A DNA stretch of 27,927 nt from Bacteroidia bacterium (GTDB lineage: Bacteria; Bacteroidota; Bacteroidia; Bacteroidales; CAJPTX01). The first letter of the stretch is position 1, and each line of letters starts with the position of its first letter. The position numbers were made by a program, and so were the translations under genes. The notes under the pieces were generated by a model. That model made no database searches and was not told the DNA's origin. It saw only the letters and a list, made by a program, of their open reading frames with translations. Below are positions 17,096 to 24,167 of the stretch, piece after piece. The DNA is taken from positions 1-27,927 of the forward strand of contig CAJPTV010000016.1 of the NCBI GenBank assembly GCA_905373665.1, given 5' to 3'.

Positions 17096-17500
17096 CTAAT
17101 TCCGAGCGAGCATCTCTGCTATTTGGTCTACCCCTGCCTGTACTTTACCCTTGACAAGGATTTTGAGAAGCTTGGGCACGTCGATGTGCACGGTAACGCG
17201 GATGTAGGTGCCATCTTCTACCTCCTTGAACTGTATCCACATCGTGAAAGAGAAGGGGCGTCCCGTGGCATCGCTGAGCTTGATGGTCTTGTTGGGGTCT
17301 CGCTCTAGGATTTGGATACCCATTTCCACCCCCTTAGAGTCTTTGAATACGTAGCGGTCTGGGGTTATCTCCACGACCTCTATTTGTTCGCTATTGCTCT
17401 GTGCGAGCATTTGGGCGATACCGCTCAGGTCAGAATAGCGTTCGAAGAGTGTACGAGCGCTGTGTATGCTCTTGGTAATCTTGCTCTCGTATTTTTGCAT
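17096..17500 (-). CDS. SRPBCC (START-like) family protein
   Basis: The 134-residue product has the pattern of small SRPBCC-fold proteins, which form a hydrophobic pocket within a helix-grip fold. The N-terminus KYESKITKSIHSARTLFERY matches the usual start in which a first strand leads into the helices SDLSGIAQMLAQ. Conserved strands follow (RYVFKDSKGVEMGIQILER and FTMWIQFKEVEDGTYIRVTV), and the long C-terminal helix is KLLKILVKGKVQAGVDQIAEML. No catalytic residues can be proposed, and the ligand is unknown. The gene starts 10 bases after the pyrE stop and is followed by a terminator, so it is the second and last gene of the pyrE operon. I recall similar pairings with pyrE in other Bacteroidetes, which would link it loosely to pyrimidine metabolism; that link is inference. 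Confidence 0.85.
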   Translation of the reverse strand: MQKYESKITKSIHSARTLFERYSDLSGIAQMLAQSNSEQIEVVEITPDRYVFKDSKGVEMGIQILERDPNKTIKLSDATGRPFSFTMWIQFKEVEDGTYIRVTVHIDVPKLLKILVKGKVQAGVDQIAEMLARN

Positions 17501-17510
17501 CGTCGTCCTC

Positions 17511-18137
17511 CTATCGTCCCCACGTTTCTGGGTGTTCGCGCCATTCGCTCAGACGAGCCTCTTCTTCAGTCGAGAGTTTGCCTTTTGATTTTAAGAGAGA
17601 AAGCAGTTGCGGATAGCTTGCCAATGCCTCGAAGTCTACGTTGGCTTCGCGCATGGCGCGTTCTGCTTGAGGAAAGGCGTAAGTGAAGATGGAGACCATG
17701 CCGAGCACCTCTGCACCAGCGTTACGGAGCGCTTCGACAGCTTTGAGGCTACTCCCCCCCGTGGATACTAAATCTTCGATAACGACCACGCGTTCGCCTT
17801 TGCTGATACGCCCCTCTACCAAATTTTCTAGTCCGTGGTCTTTGGCTTTCGGACGGACGTAAGCAAACGGAAGACGCTGTGCTTGAGCCACTATGGCGCC
17901 CATCGGGAGTGCTCCGGTAGCTACGCCCACAATACATTCTATGTCTGAATATTTGCGGGTGAGCACTTTTTGCATTTCTGCACAAATAATTTCCCTAGCT
18001 TCGTAGGAAGAAAGCGCTAGTCGGTTGTCACAATAAATAGGTGATAACCAGCCAGAAGCCCATTCAAATGGGGTAGTATTGGAAAGATGTATAGCCCCTA
18101 ATTCGAGTAGGATCTCTAATAATTTGGTGTTCTCCAT
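17511..18137 (-). CDS. pyrE: Orotate phosphoribosyltransferase
   Basis: PyrE transfers the phosphoribosyl group from PRPP to orotate, giving orotidine 5'-monophosphate in de novo pyrimidine synthesis. The 208-residue length is typical of the family. The PRPP-binding signature VVVIEDLVSTGGSS spans residues 117-130, and the flexible catalytic loop region is VRPKAKDHG (Lys97, Lys99, His101). The N-terminal substrate motif FEWASGWLSPIYCDNR is also present. The ATG lies at 18137-18135 on the minus strand and shares bases with the divergent ATG of the NUDIX gene at 18136. A -7-like box (18174-18167) precedes it inside the NUDIX coding region. A seven-G run in the coding strand encodes the two glycines of the PRPP motif. 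Confidence 0.96.
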   Translation of the reverse strand: MENTKLLEILLELGAIHLSNTTPFEWASGWLSPIYCDNRLALSSYEAREIICAEMQKVLTRKYSDIECIVGVATGALPMGAIVAQAQRLPFAYVRPKAKDHGLENLVEGRISKGERVVVIEDLVSTGGSSLKAVEALRNAGAEVLGMVSIFTYAFPQAERAMREANVDFEALASYPQLLSLLKSKGKLSTEEEARLSEWREHPETWGR

Positions 18138-18807
18138 GTCTTATCCGATAATTTTTGCCTCCGACACAAAGATAAATCTCCTCGCGGAGATACCTGTGAC
18201 TCCCCTCCAGCGGGAGGCTACGTTCTTTCACAGTTCCCTTGTGGGAGACGACAGCATGGCAAAAATATTAAACATTCTACTCGATAGTGCTGCGGTAAAG
18301 GGGGCGCAGTATATTGCGCCACGTGATGCGAACATTGCGCCTGTCTCCATCTCCTACCTCAAAGAGACGTTTCTCCCCGCTTTTGCGCGTATCAATGCCG
18401 CTGGGGGGCTCATCATCTCCCCGACGGGCAAGTACCTTTTTATCGCACGTAACAACTACTGGGATTTACCCAAGGGTAAGCTTGAGGCTGGGGAAACCTT
18501 CGTCGAGGCCGCACTTCGTGAGGTGCAGGAGGAAACGGGGGTGACCAACCTAACTATCGTAGGTGAGGCCACGGCTACGTGGCATATCTACTTTCACCCG
18601 ACGCATCGGCGTCCGATGCTCAAGAAGACCCGTTGGTTTATCATGCGTGCCGCTTCGGAGGAAAAGCTCACTCCACAACTCGAGGAGGGGATAAAGGAAG
18701 CGCTTTGGCTGCCCTACGAGGACGCTGTCGAAGTACTGCCGAATGCTTACCGTTCGATAAGGCAGGTATTTCTCGAAGTAACGGAACATGAACGCCTAAT
18801 ACTATAA
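18136..18807 (+). CDS. NUDIX hydrolase
   Basis: The 223-residue protein carries a complete NUDIX box at about residues 114-136: GKLEAGE, then REVQEETGV, matching Gx5Ex7REUxEExGU. NUDIX enzymes hydrolyse nucleoside diphosphates linked to another group, using metal held by the box glutamates. The lead-in NNYWDLPKGKLE is typical. Three starts are possible: ATG 18079 (deep inside pyrE), ATG 18136 and ATG 18256. I chose 18136 because the N-terminal extension (YPIIFASDTKINLLAEIP up to FARINAAGG) resembles the N-terminal domain of Bacteroidetes NUDIX proteins in length and pattern. That start overlaps the pyrE start by two bases on opposite strands. A start at 18256 would leave a normal divergent promoter region and would still keep the full NUDIX fold. 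The substrate is unknown. Confidence 0.88.
   Translation: MSYPIIFASDTKINLLAEIPVTPLQREATFFHSSLVGDDSMAKILNILLDSAAVKGAQYIAPRDANIAPVSISYLKETFLPAFARINAAGGLIISPTGKYLFIARNNYWDLPKGKLEAGETFVEAALREVQEETGVTNLTIVGEATATWHIYFHPTHRRPMLKKTRWFIMRAASEEKLTPQLEEGIKEALWLPYEDAVEVLPNAYRSIRQVFLEVTEHERLIL
18167..18174 (-). promoter_or_regulatory. pyrE: Putative pyrE promoter -7 box (TATCTTTG)
   Basis: On the minus strand, TATCTTTG matches the Bacteroidetes -7 consensus TAnnTTTG exactly. It lies 30 bases upstream of the pyrE ATG, a normal distance for a short leader. No clear TTG was found at the -33 position. It falls inside the assigned N-terminal coding region of the NUDIX gene. Confidence 0.6.
18176..18191. promoter_or_regulatory. 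Palindrome beside the pyrE -7 box, possible operator
   Basis: ATCTCC-TCGC-GGAGAT is a perfect six-base inverted repeat with a four-base centre. It begins one base upstream of the pyrE -7 box, between the -7 and -33 positions, where a repressor would block the promoter. It could equally be chance within NUDIX coding sequence. Confidence 0.25.
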
Positions 18808-18811
18808 GACT

Positions 18812-20053
18812 ATGCGTAAAACTCTGCTACTCACTTTCTTGTTTGCACCCCTTTGCTCGCTTTGGGCGCAAGAGGGGGACTCTATCAGCATTGCTGCCAG
18901 TCTATTTTACCGCGCTCGTGGGGAGTTCCATGCGGCGTATCATCAGCCCCTTGGCGATCTTACGCCTGCGCTCTTTATCTCGCAGCGTACTGAGGCGGGG
19001 CTTTCGCTTCGTTATAAACAAGCGACCTGCTACTTCAACATTCAAGATGGGCGCGTCTGGGGGGCGCGTGCTGTAACTCCCTCGCTGCTTGAGGGGTGGT
19101 TCGACTATAAAACGCCTTTCGGGGAACTACGTCTCGGGCGACAGACGATACAGATCACCGACGGATGGCTCTTTATGGCAGGGCGTTATGGAAAAACAGG
19201 CTTGTCGCACGACGCACTGCGCTACACGCTGGTGCGTCCGAAGTTTGACCTTTTGGCTTATGGAATGGCAAATGCGAGTTCGGAAAAAGACCCGCCATAT
19301 CAGCGAGACAAGCCCCACAACTACAAGTATATGGGGGTGCTTCGTGCTCGTCTCTTACAGTCTTTTGGCTTTATGGGTGTCGTAGACGTAGCGCAAGATT
19401 TGAAACAAGCCAAGCGTCACTATCCCCGCCTTACCGCAGGGCTCTTTGTTGAGAAACTGCCGACGGAACTCCTCTCGCTCAAAGCTGAGGCATATTACCA
19501 GACGGGCGAGGCTTACCAAGTCAAGAAGGACGATGGGACGTCGTTTGCTGTTTCCGCCTTTTCGTTACACTCTAAGCTTCTTGTACGTACGAAGTTCCCC
19601 TTTGGTGTGGGGGTAGATTGGGTCTCGGGCGACGAGGAGGACGACGCTGCGAATGGGAAGCAGCACCACTTTGACCGACTTTCTGGGTCAGGACATGGCT
19701 TCTTTGGTTGGATGGACTATTTTTCCCTCTCCCTTAGCGAGGTGCAAGGTCGCGGCTTGCGAGACTATTCTGTTTGGCTCTATACGCCGCGCGTGAAGGG
19801 ACATGCCGCCGAGTGCGCGCTACACACGCTTCAGCAAGATAAGGGGAAGTCGCCTATCCTCGGCTATGAGTTTGACGTAAAGTACTCTTTTACCCCCACC
19901 AAGGATATGCGCCTAGAGGCGGTTTGTGGGGCTTTCTACGCCACTCCAGCTTACAAAGAACAAGTAGTGCCAACGGAGGGTAAAACGGGCTATTTTGTAA
20001 CGTTCTGCGTGCAGTATGCCCCTCGCTTTTTACATACGTTACCGAGTCATTAA
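18812..20053 (+). CDS. Outer-membrane beta-barrel protein, alginate-export-like
   Basis: The 413-residue product has a signal peptide (MRKTLLLTFLFAPLCSLWAQ). The rest is made of alternating hydrophobic and polar strands with many aromatic residues, as in outer-membrane barrels. The segment GELRLGRQTIQITDGWLFMAGRYGKTGLSHDALRYT resembles the conserved part of alginate-export-family porins, where a GRQ strand precedes a gR-x-fD motif; this segment is at about residues 109-145. Strand spacing would suit 14-18 strands. The gene begins four bases after the NUDIX stop, so it is probably cotranscribed with it. No alginate or polysaccharide genes are nearby, so the cargo is unknown. The barrel is well supported and the family name is tentative. 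Confidence 0.65.
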   Translation: MRKTLLLTFLFAPLCSLWAQEGDSISIAASLFYRARGEFHAAYHQPLGDLTPALFISQRTEAGLSLRYKQATCYFNIQDGRVWGARAVTPSLLEGWFDYKTPFGELRLGRQTIQITDGWLFMAGRYGKTGLSHDALRYTLVRPKFDLLAYGMANASSEKDPPYQRDKPHNYKYMGVLRARLLQSFGFMGVVDVAQDLKQAKRHYPRLTAGLFVEKLPTELLSLKAEAYYQTGEAYQVKKDDGTSFAVSAFSLHSKLLVRTKFPFGVGVDWVSGDEEDDAANGKQHHFDRLSGSGHGFFGWMDYFSLSLSEVQGRGLRDYSVWLYTPRVKGHAAECALHTLQQDKGKSPILGYEFDVKYSFTPTKDMRLEAVCGAFYATPAYKEQVVPTEGKTGYFVTFCVQYAPRFLHTLPSH

Positions 20054-20108
20054 ACTATAATGCGCCTTTGGGCGTTCTTTTAGCGAATCAATTCAAGGAG
20101 ATTTTTTG

Positions 20109-21047
20109 ATGTCAGAGCATGTGCGTTTACTCATCATAGGTTCGGGACCCGCAGGCTACACGGCTGCGATCTACGGTGCTCGTGCCAATCTTTCACCTGT
20201 CCTTTATGCTGGACTTACCCTCGGGGGGCAGCTTACGCAAACCACGGAAATTGAGAACTTCCCAGGCTATCCGCAGGGGACGACGGGACAGAGTCTCATG
20301 GACGACCTTCGTGCACAAGCCGAGCGTCTCGGGGCAGACCTCCGCAATGGGGTGGTCGTAAAGGCTGACTTGACCGATACGCGCCGCGTGGTAACTCTCG
20401 ACGACGGTAAGGAGATCGAAGCCGACGCTGTGATTATTGCCACGGGCGCTGAGGCGAAGTATTTGGGCTTACCGTCCGAACAGAAGTTCCGTCAATTGGG
20501 CGGTGTGTCGGCATGTGCTACGTGCGATGGTTTCTTTTACCGCAATCGGGTCGTTGCTGTGGTCGGTGGGGGCGATACGGCGGGTGAAGAGGCTACCTAC
20601 CTCGCATCGATTTGCGAAAAGGTGTACCTCATTGTACGTAAGCCCGCGATGCGTGCTTCTAAGGCCATGGTTGACCGCGTAAATAGTACGCCAAACCTCG
20701 AGGTGCTTTACAACACGGTTACCGACGAAGTCTTGGGGGACGACAACGGTGTGACGGGGGTACGGGTGCTCAACACCGAGACGAACGAGAAGCGAGAGAT
20801 TCCGATCCACGGCTTCTTCCTCGCAATTGGTCATAAACCCAATTCTGACGTCTTTAAGCACCAAATCAATGTAGACGAACAGGGCTATATCAAAACCGAG
20901 CCAGGTACGCCTAAAACGAACGTTGCGGGGGTATTTGCTGCGGGTGACGTACAAGACCCACACTATCGCCAAGCTATCACGGCAGCAGCTTCGGGCTGTA
21001 AGGCGGCTCTGGATGCGGAGCGCTTCCTTGGTACGCGTAAGTTCTAG
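20109..21047 (+). CDS. trxB: Thioredoxin-disulfide reductase
   Basis: TrxB uses NADPH and FAD to reduce thioredoxin. The 312-residue product has the FAD-binding GSGPAGYTAAIYGARANL near the N-terminus (residues 11-28), the redox-active pair Cys136-Ala-Thr-Cys139 followed by DG, the NADPH-binding GGGDTAGEEATYL and the C-terminal FAD motif VAGVFAAGDVQD. All key residues are in place and the length is normal. ATG at 20109 was chosen because AAGGAG (20095-20100) lies eight bases before it; the TTG three bases upstream is a poorer choice. A strong terminator follows at 21078-21116. The short gap upstream contains a weak hairpin (CGCC-TTTG-GGCG followed by TTCTTTT), which could end the transcript of the preceding barrel gene. 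Confidence 0.96.
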   Translation: MSEHVRLLIIGSGPAGYTAAIYGARANLSPVLYAGLTLGGQLTQTTEIENFPGYPQGTTGQSLMDDLRAQAERLGADLRNGVVVKADLTDTRRVVTLDDGKEIEADAVIIATGAEAKYLGLPSEQKFRQLGGVSACATCDGFFYRNRVVAVVGGGDTAGEEATYLASICEKVYLIVRKPAMRASKAMVDRVNSTPNLEVLYNTVTDEVLGDDNGVTGVRVLNTETNEKREIPIHGFFLAIGHKPNSDVFKHQINVDEQGYIKTEPGTPKTNVAGVFAAGDVQDPHYRQAITAAASGCKAALDAERFLGTRKF

Positions 21048-21077
21048 TGGCGAGATAAGTTGATTATTTCGGTTGAT

Positions 21078-21116
21078 GAGAGGCGCTTCCCGTTATGCGG
21101 GAGGCGTCTCTTTTTT
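21078..21116 (+). terminator. Rho-independent terminator of trxB
   Basis: Bases 21078-21092 (GAGAGGCGCTTCCCG) pair with 21098-21112 over 15 positions, with three G-T wobbles and a five-base loop TTATG. Six T bases occupy 21111-21116. It begins 30 bases after the trxB stop codon. The ATG at 21095 sits in the loop and is not a credible start for the next gene. Confidence 0.92.
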
Positions 21117-21178
21117 GGATAAGAGATACAACAAATAGCGTTACCCTGCCGTTTGAGGCAAAAGAAGCGGAGGTAGTC

Positions 21179-22318
21179 ATGACCAATATCAATATCCTAG
21201 ATCCTGAATACTTGCAGTGGGTACAGGCGCTCTCCAAGCGTTATCGTCAGAGTCAAGTGCGAGCCGCTGTTAGGGTTAATGAAGAGATGCTTCGTTTTTA
21301 TTGGGAGCTGGGGCGTGATATTGTCGCCTTGCACATAGAGGAGCGTTGGGGCACAAAGGCTATGCAACGTCTGTCGGCTGATTTACGAAGGCTTATGCCA
21401 GATGTGACGGGGCTTTCGCAGCGTAATATCTACTATTGCAAGCAGTTCTTTTTGCTTCATTCGTCAATGCTAAACTTTTTGCCCCAGCTTGGGGCAAAAT
21501 TAGAGGACGTGCCACAGACGGAGCTTGCACTAGAGAGACCTGAGGCAATTTTGCCCCAGCTTGGGGCAAAATTAGGGGAGGGAATATTTGGGATACCATG
21601 GGGGCATATCAAATTACTGATAGATAAATGCTTTGATAACCCAGAGAAGGCATACTTCTATGTGCAACAGACGCAGGAAAATGGTTGGAGTCGGGCGATG
21701 CTGCACAATGCGATTGCTGCAAATTTGTACGAGCGGCAGGGAAAGGCATTGACGAATTTCTCTAGAACGTTGCCCGCCGCGAGTCGAGACTTAGCGAGGG
21801 AGCTTACCAAAGACCCTTACGACTTTGCTTTTACGGGGATTACACAACCCTATAACGAGCGGATGTTGAAAGAGGCGCTGCTTCAAAACATTACGCATTT
21901 TCTTACGGAACTAGGAACGGGGTTTGCTTACTTAGGCAGGGAGTATCGATTGGAAATAGGTGATACGGAGAACTCCATTGACTTGCTTTTCTACAACCTT
22001 AAGCTTTCGTGCTATGTGGTGATAGAGGTGAAGATTGGTAAGTTTGAATTCTCTGACGTGGGGCAGTTAGGTGGCTACGTGGTGGCGTGCAATCACCTTT
22101 TGCGTAAAGAGGGGCGTGATAACCCGACTATCGGCTTGCTCATCTGTAAGGAAAAGGATAGGATACAGGCACAGTACGCTTTGGAATCTAGCAGCCAGCC
22201 GATAGGTATTTCAGAGTACGAGCTTGAGCGTTTCTATCCAGAAAAAGTGGATGGAACAATCCCCACTATCGAAGAGCTGGAGAAAAAGCTCCTTGAGGAA
22301 ACGGAAGAGATACAGTAG
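21179..22318 (+). CDS. YhcG/DUF1016-family PD-(D/E)XK nuclease
   Basis: The 379-residue protein matches the YhcG/DUF1016 family. The N-terminal domain has the conserved VNEEMLRFYWELGRDIV and GLSQRNIYYCKQFF, and the central IPWGHIKLLIDKC matches the usual PWGHN-like block. The C-terminal domain has a PD-(D/E)XK nuclease core: Asp268 in IDLLFYN and Glu283-Val-Lys285 in YVVIEVK. The family is predicted to be nucleases, often near mobile or defence genes, but its role is not settled. ATG at 21179 was chosen because GGAGG (21169-21173) lies five bases before it. The open frame extends back to an ATG at 21095, but that is in the trxB terminator. Two in-frame copies of LPQLGAKL (residues 101-108 and 125-132) come from palindromic DNA inserts. 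Confidence 0.9.
   Translation: MTNINILDPEYLQWVQALSKRYRQSQVRAAVRVNEEMLRFYWELGRDIVALHIEERWGTKAMQRLSADLRRLMPDVTGLSQRNIYYCKQFFLLHSSMLNFLPQLGAKLEDVPQTELALERPEAILPQLGAKLGEGIFGIPWGHIKLLIDKCFDNPEKAYFYVQQTQENGWSRAMLHNAIAANLYERQGKALTNFSRTLPAASRDLARELTKDPYDFAFTGITQPYNERMLKEALLQNITHFLTELGTGFAYLGREYRLEIGDTENSIDLLFYNLKLSCYVVIEVKIGKFEFSDVGQLGGYVVACNHLLRKEGRDNPTIGLLICKEKDRIQAQYALESSSQPIGISEYELERFYPEKVDGTIPTIEELEKKLLEETEEIQ
21477..21503. repeat. Palindromic insert, copy 1, in the YhcG-type gene
   Basis: A 27-base segment is identical to 21549-21575. Its core TTTTGCCCCA-GCT-TGGGGCAAAA is a perfect 10-base inverted repeat with a three-base centre. It encodes the in-frame peptide LPQLGAKL. The two copies are 72 bases (24 codons) apart. 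Confidence 0.8.
21547..21575. repeat. Palindromic insert, copy 2, in the YhcG-type gene
   Basis: This copy extends the inverted repeat to 12 bases per arm, AATTTTGCCCCA and TGGGGCAAAATT, around GCT. It encodes LPQLGAKL at residues 125-132, just before the conserved PWGH block. Because the element is palindromic, the opposite strand would read LPQAGAKL. Confidence 0.8.
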
Positions 22319-22347
22319 CCTCCTTCTTCCTTATTTGAAATAATTTT

Positions 22348-22355
22348 TACTTTTG
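22348..22355 (+). promoter_or_regulatory. Putative -7 box (TACTTTTG) of the lipoprotein gene
   Basis: TACTTTTG matches TAnnTTTG exactly and lies 81 bases before the lipoprotein ATG at 22436. No TTG is visible at the expected -33 distance; a TTTG at 22334-22337 is too close. Transcription would begin near 22362, just before the two hairpins in the leader. Confidence 0.5.
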
Positions 22356-22368
22356 CCCCTCGAATGTA

Positions 22369-22411
22369 GGGCTACGGTACGTAGCCCATGCACCATAACG
22401 ACGAGTCGTTA
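22369..22411 (+). promoter_or_regulatory. Two consecutive hairpins in the lipoprotein gene leader
   Basis: The first hairpin is GGGCTACG-GTA-CGTAGCCC (22369-22387, eight pairs). The second is TAACGAC-GA-GTCGTTA (22396-22411, seven-base arms, probably opening to a CGAG loop). An A-rich stretch follows (22411-22425) before the start codon. Neither hairpin is followed by a T-run, so they are not ordinary terminators. They could affect mRNA stability or translation, or bind a protein as DNA palindromes. Confidence 0.45.
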
Positions 22412-22435
22412 ACTAAAAAAATAAAGGGTTCAACA

Positions 22436-23128
22436 ATGAAGACACTCACACGTGTTGTTTTTGCAGCGAGCACGCTCGTTGCGCTTTCTCTTAGCTTGGC
22501 GCTCACTAGCTGCAGCAAGGATGAGAAAAAGGATAATAAGGACAACAATAAGAAGACCGAAGGGCTCGGTGATTACACCCCCACCTCTGTGGAGTTGACG
22601 GGTGCTACGCCAAGCTTTAAGATTACTTATGGGGACGTCGCTGCAAGTACGGCCTCAGTAAAGACCTTCCTTACCACGGTTCTTACCGAAGAGGTATACA
22701 ACTCAATTAAGGGGGATGAGAAGCTTAAAAACATGTCCTTTGTATCAGCAGCTGCTGCCGCTACCTGCTCTTTCAAGGCTGATAAGAAGTTTGAAGCAGC
22801 TCTTGCAACGGCAAAGGTTGAGGGTACCTACGAGGTTACTACAGACTCTGTAAAGGTTACAGCGACTGTTCCTGCGCTTGAGGGACATGCCAAATTCTTC
22901 AACCTCATTTTCGCAAAGGAGATGAAGATGAAGAAGGCTGGCGAAACTCTCACTTATGATATCGCTGCTAGCGAAGATATGCTCAAGACTTTCATCGGTA
23001 TGCTCACTTCTGGGGAAGGCGTAACTCCTGAGCAAAAGAAGGCTGTAGCTGACAAGTTCGATGCAAAAAAGGCAGATCTTGTAAAGGGTAAGTTTACCAA
23101 CACCCTCACCAAGAAGGCTGCGAAGTAA
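22436..23128 (+). CDS. Small hypothetical lipoprotein
   Basis: I do not recognise a characterised family. The 230-residue product has a clear lipoprotein signal: MKTLTRVVFAAS, a hydrophobic core, then LALTSC as the lipobox with the Cys near residue 23. A very charged Lys/Asp/Asn-rich linker (SKDEKKDNKDNNKKTEG) follows, as is typical of surface or periplasmic Bacteroidetes lipoproteins. The mature part is rich in Ala, Lys and Thr and contains alternating strands, with a repeated feel (TPSFKITYGD, AKVEGTYEVTTDSVKVTATV). A Lys-rich C-terminus ends the protein. An in-frame ATG at 22388 would place 16 polar residues before the signal and is less likely. The gene has its own promoter-like box and a structured leader. 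Confidence 0.8.
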   Translation: MKTLTRVVFAASTLVALSLSLALTSCSKDEKKDNKDNNKKTEGLGDYTPTSVELTGATPSFKITYGDVAASTASVKTFLTTVLTEEVYNSIKGDEKLKNMSFVSAAAAATCSFKADKKFEAALATAKVEGTYEVTTDSVKVTATVPALEGHAKFFNLIFAKEMKMKKAGETLTYDIAASEDMLKTFIGMLTSGEGVTPEQKKAVADKFDAKKADLVKGKFTNTLTKKAAK

Positions 23129-23164
23129 GACCTCCCTTCTCCACTGCCTAGGAAATAGACGACC

Positions 23165-23593
23165 ATGACCACCGACGAGATTGTTACGAGACTCCTGAGC
23201 GAGTGTCCCTCGCTTACGGCAGCTGAGCGAGAAAGGGCGCAAAGACCCTTTGACAAGCTCTATATCGACGAATGCATTCGGCGGAGGCGACGCCTCCTCT
23301 GGGCTTCGCGCCTCGCGATGGTCTTCTGGTTGTTACTTAACCTCGCTACGCTGTTGGTGCTGCTTTTGACGGATACGCATAGGGATTATATCCTTGTGCT
23401 CTCCATTACGCTTTTAGTGCTCTTTGTCTTGTCCTTGGCATGGGTTCGTGCTGCGTTCGTGAACCACGGTCGTAATATTGCGATCCTGCGCGTGATACGC
23501 GACATCCAGAGTGACCAAGGCATCGAACAGCAGGAGCAACCCACACAGACGGGCGAGAATGCGGGGACGGACTCCCCGACGATCCTAGGTTAG
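23165..23593 (+). CDS. Hypothetical two-helix membrane protein
   Basis: No family is recognised. The 142-residue product has a polar N-terminal region (residues 1-43) ending in the basic run RRRRRLL, then two hydrophobic helices at about 47-68 and 75-98 joined by a short loop, and a polar Gln/Glu-rich tail. By the positive-inside rule, both ends should be cytoplasmic. The N-terminal segment (IVTRLLSECPSLTAAERERA) is helical and contains the only two cysteines, Cys14 and Cys37. It begins 36 bases after the lipoprotein stop and is followed by a terminator at 23622-23651, so the two probably form an operon. The combination of a short cytoplasmic head with membrane helices recalls anti-sigma-like proteins, but no specific motif supports that. 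Confidence 0.7.
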   Translation: MTTDEIVTRLLSECPSLTAAERERAQRPFDKLYIDECIRRRRRLLWASRLAMVFWLLLNLATLLVLLLTDTHRDYILVLSITLLVLFVLSLAWVRAAFVNHGRNIAILRVIRDIQSDQGIEQQEQPTQTGENAGTDSPTILG

Positions 23594-23621
23594 GCGAAAT
23601 TTATAGCCTTCGTGCTACAAG

Positions 23622-23651
23622 AAAAGGGACGCGCTGAGCGTTCCTTTTTTT
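23622..23651 (+). terminator. Rho-independent terminator after the membrane protein gene
   Basis: GGGACGC (23626-23632) pairs with GCGTTCC (23638-23644) around a GCTGA loop, with one wobble pair. Four A bases precede the stem and seven T bases follow at 23645-23651. It ends 35 bases before the coaD start codon. Confidence 0.88.
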
Positions 23652-23686
23652 GTACCCATAGAACTTGCTTAACATTCTGTAAAACC

Positions 23687-24163
23687 ATGCCACGCATTGC
23701 CGTATTTGCTGGTACGTTTGACCCTTTTACCCTCGGGCATCAAGACATTGCTCAACGGGGATTGGCGCTATATGACAAACTCGTTATAGCTATCGGGCTC
23801 AATGCCCTCAAACACCCCTTCTTCTCTACAGAGGCACGTATAGCGATGATTCGCGATGCTTTCCCTAACGAGCCCCGTTTGGAAGTAACAGCCTTTGACG
23901 GATTGACTACCGACCTCTGTCAGCGCCTTGGGGCATCCTTCCTGCTGCGCGGGCTTCGTTCGGCAACGGACTTTGACTATGAGCGTACTATCGCCCAAGC
24001 CAATCGGATGATAGCCCCCAGCGTGGAGACGGTCTTTTTAATGAGCCGCCCAGAGCACGCAGCTATAACCTCCACGGTGGTGCGCGATCTCCTATCTCAC
24101 GGTCACGAAGTGCGAGCGTTCTTGCCCCCAGAAGTCGATATAATGCACTATTTACCCCATTAG
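23687..24163 (+). CDS. coaD: Pantetheine-phosphate adenylyltransferase
   Basis: CoaD transfers AMP from ATP to 4'-phosphopantetheine, giving dephospho-CoA, the penultimate step of coenzyme A synthesis. The 158-residue protein has the nucleotidyltransferase motif GTFDPFTLGH (residues 9-18, including the catalytic His18), the RGLRSATDFDYE block and the C-terminal ITSTVVRDL motif, equivalent to the usual ISSSxVR. The length is typical. The open frame reaches back to 23612, but ATG at 23687 gives the standard N-terminus and lies after the preceding terminator. The next gene begins four bases after the stop, so coaD and the TlpA-like gene are probably cotranscribed. Confidence 0.95.
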   Translation: MPRIAVFAGTFDPFTLGHQDIAQRGLALYDKLVIAIGLNALKHPFFSTEARIAMIRDAFPNEPRLEVTAFDGLTTDLCQRLGASFLLRGLRSATDFDYERTIAQANRMIAPSVETVFLMSRPEHAAITSTVVRDLLSHGHEVRAFLPPEVDIMHYLPH

Positions 24164-24167
24164 TTCA

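Noticed and set aside
20062..20080. Weak hairpin followed by TTCTTTT between the barrel gene and trxB
   Set aside because: The stem is only four or five pairs; possible terminator but not convincing enough for a separate feature.
21095..21178. N-terminal extension of the YhcG-type protein from the ATG at 21095
   Set aside because: That ATG lies in the loop of the trxB terminator, and the ATG at 21179 has a good ribosome-binding site and matches the family start.
21393..21599. Antisense frame in the YhcG-type gene encoding two LPQAGAK peptides
   Set aside because: The repeat arises because the DNA element is palindromic; the rest of the frame has no coding features.
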